DNA of 64,000 nt from positions 186,001 through 250,000 of the forward strand of contig NZ_VCPC01000001.1 in the NCBI RefSeq assembly GCF_005938225.1, in the 5' to 3' direction. The notes beneath the pieces are model-generated. The model saw only the letters and a list, made by a program, of their open reading frames with translations. It was not told where the DNA came from and did no database searches. A program made the translations under genes and the position numbers. The stretch is from Arenibacterium halophilum (lineage in GTDB: Bacteria > Pseudomonadota > Alphaproteobacteria > Rhodobacterales > Rhodobacteraceae). Positions 26,321 to 35,091 of the stretch are shown here, one piece after another; positions within the stretch are counted from its first letter, which is position 1, and the number at the start of each line of letters is the position of its first letter.

Positions 26321-26848
26321 ATGCCTCTTGAGACTGAAGATACCGACGCCCGCACCCCCTACCAGTTGCCTTTTCCGAAGGACGCGCAGGATGAAATCGT
26401 GATCCCGAGCGCCATTCCGACGGACGAACGTGTCTGGGTCCCGCAGGCTGAAAACGTGGCCTTTCGCCCCCTGTGCCTGAACCGCAGCCAGGGCTACTGG
26501 ATGAACCTTCTCCGGGTCCGGAAATCGGGCGTTCTGTCGCGCCACCGGCACCCACAGGCCGTGCATGGCTACGTCATCAAGGGGAAATGGCACTATCTTG
26601 AGCATGATTGGGTGGCCGAGGAAGGCGGTTATGTCTTTGAAGCCCCCGGAGAGACCCACACCCTAGTCGTGCCCGACGACGTCGAGGAAATGATCACGAT
26701 GTTCCAGGTCAACGGGGTGATGCTCTATGTCGATCCCTGGGGCAAAACACAGGGTTACGAGGATGTTTTCACCAAGATCGAAATGTGCCGCGCACATTAC
26801 GAAAAGGTGGGCCTGGGGGCCGATTACGTAGATCAGTTCATCAGGTAG
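26321..26848 (+). CDS. Cupin, 2,4'-dihydroxyacetophenone dioxygenase-like
   Basis: A 175-residue cupin. RHRHPQAVHGYVIKGKWHYLEHDWVAEEGGYVFEAPGETHTL matches, in outline, the metal-binding core of the 2,4'-dihydroxyacetophenone dioxygenase group, with three candidate His ligands and a Glu. The family cleaves C-C bonds next to carbonyls, but related proteins of unknown function are common in carbohydrate operons. The start at 26321 is 14 bases after the SDR stop; it closes the rightward operon. Confidence 0.75.
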   Translation: MPLETEDTDARTPYQLPFPKDAQDEIVIPSAIPTDERVWVPQAENVAFRPLCLNRSQGYWMNLLRVRKSGVLSRHRHPQAVHGYVIKGKWHYLEHDWVAEEGGYVFEAPGETHTLVVPDDVEEMITMFQVNGVMLYVDPWGKTQGYEDVFTKIEMCRAHYEKVGLGADYVDQFIR

Positions 26849-27246
26849 CCGCCCCCGCAACAGATCAGGCAGCACGCAAGGCTGAGGGCGCAAAGCACCG
26901 GGCACACCGATCCGAAGACGAGCACCGCTTCAGTTTTCTCGTCGCACCTGCGCCAGTGAAAAGCCCGCAATACCGATTGCGGTTTCTGCAAGGGCAGTGT
27001 TGCGGAGTAACCGTGGAAACCGCACATACATCATCACCGCCAAACGGATGATCCCGGGGCTGGTTTTGAAGGACCTGAAAAGAGAACTTGTGGCGGAACA
27101 AGGCTAGCCAGCGCCCTGTCCTGCCACATGCAACGGTCTTCTGAAAAAGCCATTCGGCAGGTCCAGACGCATGCGGATGCGAACGTGCCTTCGCGCGGCC
27201 GGGTGCCGTCCTGCACCGCTAGGGCGGGTGCAGGACGGCGCGGGCG
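26849..27246. other. Convergent intergenic region without gene
   Basis: About 400 bp between the end of the rightward sugar-acid operon and the end of the leftward TRAP/CoA operon. I see no gene; short open frames lack ribosome sites and recognisable domains. Its main feature is a strong hairpin near the right end, listed separately. Confidence 0.55.
27205..27239 (-). terminator. Perfect 13-bp hairpin after the leftward dctP
   Basis: Arms GCCGTCCTGCACC and GGTGCAGGACGGC pair perfectly around a 9-base loop, 8 bases past the dctP stop codon on the minus strand. Very GC-rich and well placed for transcription termination or mRNA 3' end protection. No T-run follows, so intrinsic termination is not certain. 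Confidence 0.65.
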
Positions 27247-28353
27247 TCACTTCATCTCGATCTTGGAATAGATCTCGTCGCGCAGCAGCTGGGCATATGC
27301 CTCGGGCGTGTCGACCCCTTCGACCAGACCTTCCCAGCGGGCGTAGGCGGCCAGATACTTATCGACCAGACCCTGCGCATCTTCGACACCCGCGGCATTG
27401 GCTGTTTCAACCGCACCGGCCACCTGCGCCTGCACCGCCTCGTCGATCACGGCTTGCAGATCGGCGCTGGCCTCGGTCACGTTGAAGGTGACGCCATCGC
27501 GTTCCAGCGCGCTGACATCGGACCCCTGCGTGCCGAACAGCGCCCCCGCCACGGCCATCGGCGCGGCGTCCAGCAGAACCTTGCGCTGCTCCGGGCTCAG
27601 GTCATCGAACTTGTCACGGCGGAAGGCAAAGGCCGCCGCCGAGGGGATCGTGCCCGCCGAAACCATGGTGACGTTATGCACCAGCTCGCCAAGCGCGTAT
27701 TCGTCCAGCCAGGCAATCGGCGCAAAGACGCAATCCACCTGCCCGCGCTGCACCACCTCGTAGACCTCGGAGGACGGCACGTTGGTCGGCGTCGCGCCCA
27801 TCGCGTTCACGATGGCGATGGTGTGCCCGGCTGCACGGATGCGCAGGCCCTTCACGTCTTCGGCGGTTTCGACCGGGTTGGAGCACAGCAGCCGGTAAGG
27901 CGTCAGCGACCACGACCCCAGATCGACGAAGTTCATCTTCTCGCCTTCGGCCTCGCACTGGGGGCAGTCGAGTTTCGACACTTCGATGATCGCGCCGATC
28001 GCGGCGGGCACGTTCGACATGGTCGCACCAAGGTTCACGAAGACATTGGTGACCGGCAATTCCGCCGGGTAATAGACCGCCGGGATATAGGTCAGATCGA
28101 CGATCCCGTCGGCCAGACCCGACAGCGTGGTGCGGGCCGACACGACAGCGCCATCGGTCAGCGAGGATACGTCGAATTCGCCGCTTTCGTTCAGCGCGTC
28201 TACATAGGGGTGGAAGCCTGCGATGTTCAGCTGGGTGGTGTCCGAGACATAGGTCCCGAACAGGATCGATTCCTGCGCGGTGGCGGCGGTTCCGACAAGC
28301 CCGGTGGCCAGAACTGCGGCGGTCAACTGCCGCAGGGTAGGTGTAATCGTCAT
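27247..28353 (-). CDS. dctP: TRAP transporter substrate-binding protein (DctP)
   Basis: A 368-residue periplasmic binding protein with a signal peptide (AAVLATGLVGTAATAQ). It is divergent from the other two DctPs in the window but keeps the family features GLRIRAAGH (ligand-binding Arg) and VPSSEVYEVVQRGQVDCVFAPIAW. It contains a DCPQC cysteine pair that may form a disulfide. Last gene of the leftward TetR-beta-oxidation-TRAP operon, 60 bases after dctM, so the Q-M-P order differs from the other two systems. Confidence 0.9.
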   Translation of the reverse strand: MTITPTLRQLTAAVLATGLVGTAATAQESILFGTYVSDTTQLNIAGFHPYVDALNESGEFDVSSLTDGAVVSARTTLSGLADGIVDLTYIPAVYYPAELPVTNVFVNLGATMSNVPAAIGAIIEVSKLDCPQCEAEGEKMNFVDLGSWSLTPYRLLCSNPVETAEDVKGLRIRAAGHTIAIVNAMGATPTNVPSSEVYEVVQRGQVDCVFAPIAWLDEYALGELVHNVTMVSAGTIPSAAAFAFRRDKFDDLSPEQRKVLLDAAPMAVAGALFGTQGSDVSALERDGVTFNVTEASADLQAVIDEAVQAQVAGAVETANAAGVEDAQGLVDKYLAAYARWEGLVEGVDTPEAYAQLLRDEIYSKIEMK

Positions 28354-28413
28354 TCCAAAGTCCTCACTGTTTGCGTGTGTTGCGCCCTGCCTCCTCGCAG
28401 GGGGGTGGATCTG

Positions 28414-29724
28414 TCATCCAATCATCATGGACGGCAGGAAAAGGATGATGGCGGGGATGAAGATCAGCAGCGCCATGACGACGATCTCGACCAGCAGGAA
28501 CCAGCTGACCCCGCGAAAGATGGTGCCCAGCTTGATGCTGTCGCCCGACACCCGGTTCATGACGAACACGTTCATGCCCAGCGGCGGCGTCAGCAGTCCG
28601 ATTTCCAGCATTTTCACAAGGATGACGCCGGCCCAGATTTCGTTGATACCAAGCTCGCGGAAGATCGGGATCAGGATCGGCAGGGTCAGCAGCATGATCC
28701 CGATGGTGTCAAGGAAGGCGCCCATCACCAGATAGATCAGACAACAGATCAGGATCACCGCGACATGGTTGGTGGTGACATCCTGCAAAGCGCCCGACAG
28801 GAAGCGCGGCACGCCCGACAGCGCAAGGAACTGGGCCAGCAGCGTCGCGCCGATCCCGATCAGCAGCAGCGTGGCGGTGGTCACAACCGTTTCATTGGCG
28901 CATTGCATCAACCCGCGCCGGTCCAGCGTGCGTTGGGAAAAGGCCAACAGCGCGGTGGCGACGGCCCCGATGGCACCTGCCTCGGTCGCGGTGGCGATGC
29001 CGCCATAGATCACGCCCACCACCATCGCGGCAATCAGCCCGACCGGCCAGATGCGGCGCAGGCTGATCGCCTTGTCGCGCAGGGTCACGCCCGACAGATC
29101 GACCTTGGGCGCTAGCTCGGGGCGCAGGTGGCAGCGCACCCCGATCATCACCGCATAGGCCACCGTGGTCAGCAACCCGGGCAACAGCCCCGCCACCAGC
29201 ATCTTGCCAACCGAGACCTGCGCGAACAGCGCATAAAGCACCATCAGGATCGACGGCGGAATCAGCGCGCCCACCGTGCCCACGGCGGCGGCACAACCGG
29301 CGGCCAGCCCCTTGTCATATCCCGCGCGCACCATTTCCGGCACGGCGATCCGCCCCATCGCGGCCGTGGTCGCCAGCGACGATCCGCAGATCGCGGCAAA
29401 CCCGGCCCCGGCGAAACTGGTGGCAATCGCCAGCCCCCCGGGCAGTCGCCCGAACCACAGCCGCATCGAGGCGTAAAGATCGCGCGTCAGACCCGAATGC
29501 GAGGCAATCGCGCTCATCAACACGAACATCGGCACCGCCGACAGTGTCCAATGCGCGGTGAAATCGAACGGAACGGATCGCAGCATCCCGAAGGCCGGGC
29601 CAAAGCCGCGCAGGTACAGGATTCCCCCGGCGCCGACCGCGATCAGCGCGATCCCGATCGGCACGCGCAGCGCCAGCAGCCCGGTCAGGATGGCAAGGGC
29701 AAACAGGCCGGTTTCAACGCTCAT
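28414..29724 (-). CDS. dctM: TRAP transporter large permease (DctM)
   Basis: A 436-residue, about 12-helix permease. Signatures: LSAVPMFVLMSAIASHSG, GFAAICGSSLATTAAMGRIAVPEM, IPPSILMVLYALFAQ, and GGIATATEAGAIGAVATALL. The start MSVETGLF overlaps the dctQ stop as ATGA. The 583-codon open frame continues upstream to 30165 only through the alternative frame of dctQ. Confidence 0.92.
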   Translation of the reverse strand: MSVETGLFALAILTGLLALRVPIGIALIAVGAGGILYLRGFGPAFGMLRSVPFDFTAHWTLSAVPMFVLMSAIASHSGLTRDLYASMRLWFGRLPGGLAIATSFAGAGFAAICGSSLATTAAMGRIAVPEMVRAGYDKGLAAGCAAAVGTVGALIPPSILMVLYALFAQVSVGKMLVAGLLPGLLTTVAYAVMIGVRCHLRPELAPKVDLSGVTLRDKAISLRRIWPVGLIAAMVVGVIYGGIATATEAGAIGAVATALLAFSQRTLDRRGLMQCANETVVTTATLLLIGIGATLLAQFLALSGVPRFLSGALQDVTTNHVAVILICCLIYLVMGAFLDTIGIMLLTLPILIPIFRELGINEIWAGVILVKMLEIGLLTPPLGMNVFVMNRVSGDSIKLGTIFRGVSWFLLVEIVVMALLIFIPAIILFLPSMMIG

Positions 29725-30275
29725 GCCGCGCCCTCCGGCAGCGGGCGATAGGGGCTGGGCAAGCGGCGACGGCTGATGATCTGCACCGCCAGCACCAGTA
29801 CCATCGCGCCACAGCCAAGTGCCGCCAGCCAGCGCGCGGGCCACACCGGCAACCCAAACCAGCCGGTTTCCACGATCTGCCCGAACCCGGTCTGGCGGAT
29901 CGCCATGCTGACCAGTGCCCAGCACAGGATGCCCGTCACCGCCGCCGAAAACACATCGACCAGCAGTTGCAGCACCACTGTCACCCGGTCGGGAAGCACA
30001 GTCACCAGCATGTCGACGCTGACATGTTCGCCCAGCTTCTGCGCCATCGACCACGGCAGGAAGGCGACCAGCACCATATAGTAATACATCACGATCTCGA
30101 CCGTGCCGGGCAGCGTAACGTTGAACAGGCTGCGCAGCAGCGCCGAGGCGCTGACATGCAGGCACATCACGATCACGGTGATCGCGGCGATCCAGGCGGT
30201 CACGGCCACGATCCGCTCGGCCAACGCCGAAAGGGCACGGATCGGGGCGGCTATCGGTTTGCTGTCGTTTTGCAT
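29721..30275 (-). CDS. dctQ: TRAP transporter small permease (DctQ)
   Basis: A 184-residue four-helix protein; the DctQ-like segment ALLRSLFNVTLPGTVEIVMYYYMVLVAFLPWSMAQKLGEHVSVDML is clear. It follows the acyl-CoA ligase gene by 26 bases, linking uptake with CoA activation in one transcript. Confidence 0.9.
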   Translation of the reverse strand: MQNDSKPIAAPIRALSALAERIVAVTAWIAAITVIVMCLHVSASALLRSLFNVTLPGTVEIVMYYYMVLVAFLPWSMAQKLGEHVSVDMLVTVLPDRVTVVLQLLVDVFSAAVTGILCWALVSMAIRQTGFGQIVETGWFGLPVWPARWLAALGCGAMVLVLAVQIISRRRLPSPYRPLPEGAA

Positions 30276-30301
30276 CCGGTCTGTCCTCTCAAACGCGCCG
30301 G

Positions 30302-31948
30302 TTACGATGCTGTCGGCGCCAGCCGGCTCTTGGCCTCGGCGCGCAGCAGATGTTTCTGAACCTTGCCCGAGGCGGTGCGCGGCAGCGCTTCGACCGCGAA
30401 AACGAACTCAGGCCATTTCTGCGGCGCCAGCCCCGCCTGCGACAGGAAGGCGCCCAGCGTTGCCGGATCGGGCACGCCCTGGCCTTCGGCCGCCACGATA
30501 AAGGCCGCAACACCTTCGCCCAGCCGGGCATGGGGCGCAGCCACCACGGCCAGATCGGCAATCGCCGGATGCAGGCCAAGCGCATCCTCGATTTCCTTGG
30601 CCGACAGGTTTTCACCGCCGCGAATGATCAGATCCTTCTTGCGCCCGGTGACCGTTATGGTGCCATCGGCACTGAGCCGCCCCAGATCGCCGGTGTGGAA
30701 AAAGCCATCGGCATCAATCGCCTTGTCGGTTTCCCCGCGCGAGGTATAGCCCAGAAACATCGACGGCCCACGCGCCAGGATCTCGCCCTCGGCCCCGGGG
30801 CCCAGCGGCAGGCCCTCATCGTCGATCACCCGCACGTCGAAGCGATAGACCCGGCCATCGGTGGCGGCGGCCTGTTCAGCATCGTCCAGACAGCCCTGCG
30901 TGACCATCGGCACCTCCGAGGCGCCAAACACCCGCGTCGCGGTGCCATTGGCGAACCAGTCATTCGCACGGCGGATCAGGTCGGGCGGAATCTCGGCCCC
31001 ACCACAGGCGAAAATCTGAAGCGCGGGCAGATGCGTGCCCGCCGCCTGCGCGGCCTTCAGCGTTTCGGTCAGGAACGGCGTCGCCCCGATCATGTAGGCC
31101 GCGCCGTGGTGCTCCATCAGCCGCACGCCCTCGTCTGCCTTCCAGCGTTCCATCAGGATCGCGCGCGTGCCCAGAAGGAACGGCCCCTCCAGCCCATGCA
31201 TGAACCCTGTGACATGGGTCACGGGCGTTGGCACCACGGTGGCCGTGCCTTCGCCCGCCAGCCCCCAGGCCTCGAAGGAATAGGCGATCGAGGCCAGCGC
31301 CTGCGCATGGCCGTAAATCACCCCCTTGGGCAACCCGGTGGTGCCCGAGGTGTAGATCAGCATCTTGGGCGCATCGGGCGCCACATCGGGCAAGGGCGTG
31401 GTCAGCCCCCGGCCCCGCGCGATCAGCGCCTGCACCCCGTCGCCCGCGCCGCGCACCGCGATCACATGGGCCAACTCGGGCAGCTCGGCACGCAACCCGG
31501 CATACATCGCGGCGTAATCCACATCGCGAAAGCTGTCGGGGATAAAGGCGATGCGGGTGCGCGCGTCTTTCAAGATCACGCGCAGCTCGGCCTGCCGGTA
31601 GATCGGGATCACCGGATTCACCACCAGCCCGGCAAAGGCGCAGGCCAGGTTGATGACCACGCACTCCAGCCAGTTCGGCAGCTGGAACGACAGCGTGTCG
31701 CCGGGGGCAAGGCCCATGTCGAGCAGCGCGCGGGCCAGCGCCTCGCCCTGTTCGACCGCCTGGGCATAGGTCAACGCGCCGGTCTCGCCCTGCACGGCGA
31801 TGCGGTCGGGCGTGGCCGCCGCGCGGGCGCGGGCGGTGCTGGCCAGCGTGGCGCGCTGCCATGCGCCCGAGGTGAAATAGCCCTCGGCCTGCCCCTCTGA
31901 CAGACGCAGCTGCCAGTTTCCGGCCTGCGTATAGTGGCTGTCGGCCAT
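30302..31948 (-). CDS. Acyl-CoA synthetase (ANL superfamily)
   Basis: A 548-residue AMP-forming ligase with LIYTSGTTGLPKGVIYGH, FFHTGDLGRL, GRKKDLIIRGGENLSAKEIEDAL and LPRTASGKVQKHLL (catalytic Lys). The pattern resembles cyclohexanecarboxylate- or medium-chain acid CoA ligases. It sits between a TRAP importer and a hydratase/dehydrogenase set, so it most likely activates the imported acid. Distinct from the ligase at 12.7 kb. Confidence 0.9.
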   Translation of the reverse strand: MADSHYTQAGNWQLRLSEGQAEGYFTSGAWQRATLASTARARAAATPDRIAVQGETGALTYAQAVEQGEALARALLDMGLAPGDTLSFQLPNWLECVVINLACAFAGLVVNPVIPIYRQAELRVILKDARTRIAFIPDSFRDVDYAAMYAGLRAELPELAHVIAVRGAGDGVQALIARGRGLTTPLPDVAPDAPKMLIYTSGTTGLPKGVIYGHAQALASIAYSFEAWGLAGEGTATVVPTPVTHVTGFMHGLEGPFLLGTRAILMERWKADEGVRLMEHHGAAYMIGATPFLTETLKAAQAAGTHLPALQIFACGGAEIPPDLIRRANDWFANGTATRVFGASEVPMVTQGCLDDAEQAAATDGRVYRFDVRVIDDEGLPLGPGAEGEILARGPSMFLGYTSRGETDKAIDADGFFHTGDLGRLSADGTITVTGRKKDLIIRGGENLSAKEIEDALGLHPAIADLAVVAAPHARLGEGVAAFIVAAEGQGVPDPATLGAFLSQAGLAPQKWPEFVFAVEALPRTASGKVQKHLLRAEAKSRLAPTAS

Positions 31949-31975
31949 GGTGACTCCCCTCCCCTGTTCTGCGCC

Positions 31976-32773
31976 CTATTGCCCGGTGAACACCGGCTTG
32001 CGCTTGTCACGAAAGGCCGCGACGGCCTCGGCGTGGTCGGCGGTTTCGTTGGTCAGAACCTCATAGCCGAACCCGGCGTCGGCATGGGCGTGCACCACCT
32101 GTTTCAACGCAAGGTTGGTCACGATCTTGGTATAGCGAATGGCCTGCGTCGCGCCCGCCGCCAGTCGGCGCGCCAGACCGTAGACCGCATCGTCCAGCGC
32201 CTCGGGCGCAACGGCGCGGGTCAGCAGACCCATGGCCGCCGCCTCGGTGGCCGGAATCGGATCGCCCGTCAGCAGATATTCGCGCGCCCGCATATAGCCG
32301 ATCATCTGCGGCCAGAGCATCGCGCCCCCGTCGCCCGCCACCAGCCCAACGGCGACATGCGGATCACCGATCTTGGCGGTATCGGCGGCAATCGCCACAT
32401 CGCAGCACAGCGCAAGCGACGCGCCCAGCCCCATCGCATGCCCGTTGACCCGCGCAATCAGCGGCTTCTCCAGATCAAGCTGCGAAAACAGGATCCGCTT
32501 GGCTTCGATGGTGGTGCGCTTGAAGACGGCGGGATTGTCCACCGCTTCCTGCATCCAGTTGATGTCGCCCCCGGCGGAAAAGCACCGCCCCGCGCCGGTC
32601 AGCACCACGATATCGCTGTCGGGGTCTTCGTTGGCATCGGTGAACACGCGCGACATTTCGGCGTGCAACCGCCCGTTCATCGCGTTCAGCGTATCGGGCA
32701 GGTTCATCGTGATCGTCAGGATGCGCCCCTCGCGGGCAAAGCTCAGCGCCTGATAGTCATCGAACAGCGGCAT
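31976..32773 (-). CDS. Enoyl-CoA hydratase/isomerase family protein
   Basis: A 265-residue crotonase-fold enzyme. The oxyanion-hole segments FSAGGDINWM and ARVNGHAMGLGASLALCCDVAIA are present. The position of the second catalytic glutamate of true hydratases is occupied around GLVAGDGGAMLWP by Gly-Asp, so isomerase, hydrolase or lyase activity of the superfamily is possible. 27 bases upstream of the ligase gene; expected to act after the acyl-CoA dehydrogenases. Confidence 0.87.
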   Translation of the reverse strand: MPLFDDYQALSFAREGRILTITMNLPDTLNAMNGRLHAEMSRVFTDANEDPDSDIVVLTGAGRCFSAGGDINWMQEAVDNPAVFKRTTIEAKRILFSQLDLEKPLIARVNGHAMGLGASLALCCDVAIAADTAKIGDPHVAVGLVAGDGGAMLWPQMIGYMRAREYLLTGDPIPATEAAAMGLLTRAVAPEALDDAVYGLARRLAAGATQAIRYTKIVTNLALKQVVHAHADAGFGYEVLTNETADHAEAVAAFRDKRKPVFTGQ

Positions 32774-32786
32774 GGAAATCTCCGGG

Positions 32787-33830
32787 TTATTGGGTCACGA
32801 AATGGGGAATGTCGCGCAGCGTGGCGCGGTGGAACGGCTCGCCTCCGAACCGGCCCTGCAACACCTTCAGCGCGCGGAACCCCCGGCCAATCGGCATTTC
32901 CTCGGACATACCGATGCCGCCGTGCAGCTGGATCGCGTCGCGTCCGATGGCCATGGCACGGTCGAGGATGCCCGTCCGTGCCATAAGAAGATCGGCGTCG
33001 GGGCCATCGCTGTCCAGTACATGGCAGGCCATATCCAGCAAGGACCGGGATTCTTCGAGCGCGATCATCATGTCGGCCATGCGGTGCTGGATCACCTGAA
33101 AGCGCCCGATGGGCTGGCCGAACTGCTCGCGTACCCGCACATAGGCCAGCGTGTCGTCAAACAGCGCGGTGGAGGTGCCGACCGCCTGCGCGCAGATGGC
33201 CTGTAGCCCCTGCCGCCAGCCCGCGCGGATCGCATGTTGCGCGGCTTCTCCGGTGGCGATCACCGTCGCGGGCGCGTCGGCCAGCACCAGACGCAAACCG
33301 CCCTGCCCGTCCATCATCGGCTGCGCCATGGCGGCGAAATCGGCCTCTGACACCTCGGCCAGAACCAGCGTATCGCCGTCACGTGCCGAGATCAGAACGG
33401 CCTCCGCAGCCCCTGCACCGGGGGTCAGTGCCTTTTCACCGCTCGCCCGGCCGTTGCTGATGCGCATCGTGGGGTTTACCCCCACCGGGTCGCCCGCTTC
33501 GGCAAAGGCCGCCGCAACGATCCGCGCGCCACCGGCCAGATCGCTCAGGCGCTCCGGATCCGCCACGCCAAGCGCCGCGCCGGGAATCGCCATCGCATCT
33601 ATCAAAGGTTCCGTGCGGCGGGTCCGCCCTGCGGCCTCCAGCACCAGCGCCATTTCGCGCGGGCCGCCGCCCAATCCGCCCTGTGCCTCGGTGAATCCGA
33701 TGCCAAGCGCGCCCAGCTCGGCCAGCGCCTGCCAGCGATCCGCCAACGCCGTGTCACGGGCGCTGGTGTCCATGAAACGGGCCAGCGTGTCGCGCAGGAT
33801 GCCCTGTTCTTCGGTCAGTGTGAATGTCAT
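32787..33830 (-). CDS. Acyl-CoA dehydrogenase, small/divergent subunit
   Basis: A 347-residue acyl-CoA dehydrogenase with a shortened middle domain. The C-terminal part is typical (VRVREQFGQPIGRFQVIQHRMADMMIALEESRSLL and QLHGGIGMSEEMPIGRGFR). The start at 33830 follows AGGGG at good distance; an ATG two codons earlier is an alternative. It directly follows the larger dehydrogenase gene (10 bases), the arrangement seen for heteromeric pairs such as pimeloyl-CoA or steroid-side-chain dehydrogenases, so the two may form one enzyme (inference). Confidence 0.87.
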   Translation of the reverse strand: MTFTLTEEQGILRDTLARFMDTSARDTALADRWQALAELGALGIGFTEAQGGLGGGPREMALVLEAAGRTRRTEPLIDAMAIPGAALGVADPERLSDLAGGARIVAAAFAEAGDPVGVNPTMRISNGRASGEKALTPGAGAAEAVLISARDGDTLVLAEVSEADFAAMAQPMMDGQGGLRLVLADAPATVIATGEAAQHAIRAGWRQGLQAICAQAVGTSTALFDDTLAYVRVREQFGQPIGRFQVIQHRMADMMIALEESRSLLDMACHVLDSDGPDADLLMARTGILDRAMAIGRDAIQLHGGIGMSEEMPIGRGFRALKVLQGRFGGEPFHRATLRDIPHFVTQ

Positions 33831-33840
33831 CGTCATGCCC

Positions 33841-35001
33841 CTAGCGCAGCCCCAGCGTGTGTTTCGCCACGATGCCGCGCTGAATCTCGTTCGAGCCGCC
33901 CCAGATCGTCGTCGCCTTTTGCAACAGCATGTCGCGCGCGATACCCGAAAGGGGGGTCTCGTCGGTTTCCGGCTCGGCAATGTCGAACGCCGCGCCCTCT
34001 AGCCCCAGCAGATCAAAGGCGTATTCGCCCACCCGCTGCTGCAACTCGGTCCCGCGGATTTTCAGCATCGACGCCTCGACCCCCGGGGCGTGCTGGTCGC
34101 TGGTTTGCACCAGCCGCAGCGTCAGCCATTCCAGCGCCTTCAGATCCACATGAAACTGCGCCATCTGCGCCTTGTGGCCCGGATCGTCCTGAAGCCCGCG
34201 TTCCTCGGCCAGCGCCTGCGCGCGTTCCAGGTGCCGCCGGGTTTTCCCGGTATCGGCCGAAATCATCCGCTCGTGTCCCAGCAGGAACTTGGCATAGGTC
34301 CAGCCCGCGTTTTCCTGCCCCACTAGGTTTTCCACCGGCACCTTCACATCCGAGAAAAACACCGCGTTCACATGGTGATGCCCTTCGATGGTGGTGATCG
34401 GCTGCACCTCGATCCCCGGGGTCTTCATGTCGATCAGCAGAAAGCTGATGCCAGCCTGCGGCCGCACATCGGTATCGGTGCGCACGAGGCAGAAGATCCA
34501 GTCGGCGAAATGCGCGTGGCTCGTCCAGATTTTCGAGCCGTTGACCACGTAATGATCGCCCTGCCGCACCGCCCGGGTGCGCAGGCTGGCCAGGTCCGAC
34601 CCGGCCCCGGGTTCCGAATAGCCCTGACAAAATCGCACCTTGTTAGAAACGATATCAGGCAGAAACCGGGCTTTCTGGTCGTCATTGCCATAGGTAAATA
34701 TCACCGGGCCGACATAGTTCACGCAATAGGGCAGAACCCAGGGCGCGCCATGATAAGCGTATTCATCATTGAAGATGAAGGTCTGCGCCGCGTCCCATCC
34801 GGCGCCGCCGTATTCCTTGGGCCAGAAGCCCGCGTACCAGCCCTTTTCGGCCAGCGCATCGTGCCAATCCTCGTGATCCTGCTTTTGCAGGGCCAGCCCC
34901 CGGCGCACCTTGTCCCGGGTCACGGGTGACAGCTTTTCGCGCAGGAATGTGCGAACCTCGTCGCGAAAGGCAACCTGTTCCGGGGTCCAGAGTGATGACA
35001 T
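33841..35001 (-). CDS. Acyl-CoA dehydrogenase, large subunit
   Basis: A 386-residue FAD acyl-CoA dehydrogenase. CQGYSEPGAGSDLASLRTRA and KIWTSHAHFADWIFCLVRT form the FAD/substrate region; the C-terminus has ATTIWGGSNEIQRGIVAKHTLGL. It should introduce the 2,3 double bond into the acyl-CoA. Paired with the smaller dehydrogenase immediately downstream. Confidence 0.9.
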   Translation of the reverse strand: MSSLWTPEQVAFRDEVRTFLREKLSPVTRDKVRRGLALQKQDHEDWHDALAEKGWYAGFWPKEYGGAGWDAAQTFIFNDEYAYHGAPWVLPYCVNYVGPVIFTYGNDDQKARFLPDIVSNKVRFCQGYSEPGAGSDLASLRTRAVRQGDHYVVNGSKIWTSHAHFADWIFCLVRTDTDVRPQAGISFLLIDMKTPGIEVQPITTIEGHHHVNAVFFSDVKVPVENLVGQENAGWTYAKFLLGHERMISADTGKTRRHLERAQALAEERGLQDDPGHKAQMAQFHVDLKALEWLTLRLVQTSDQHAPGVEASMLKIRGTELQQRVGEYAFDLLGLEGAAFDIAEPETDETPLSGIARDMLLQKATTIWGGSNEIQRGIVAKHTLGLR

Positions 35002-35091
35002 AAGGTCTCCTTCACCGCGCAGGGGCGCGCGGCGTTTCGGTTCTGCTTCAGGGAAATCGGTGCCGCCGGAATGCCCGGCGGGACCAAGGGT

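Noticed and set aside
27454-29115. A 553-codon plus-strand open frame
   Set aside because: Antisense to dctP and dctM; composition (Arg, Gln, His rich) is that of a GC-rich shadow frame.
30350-31900. A 516-codon plus-strand open frame
   Set aside because: Antisense to a clear acyl-CoA ligase with all ANL motifs.
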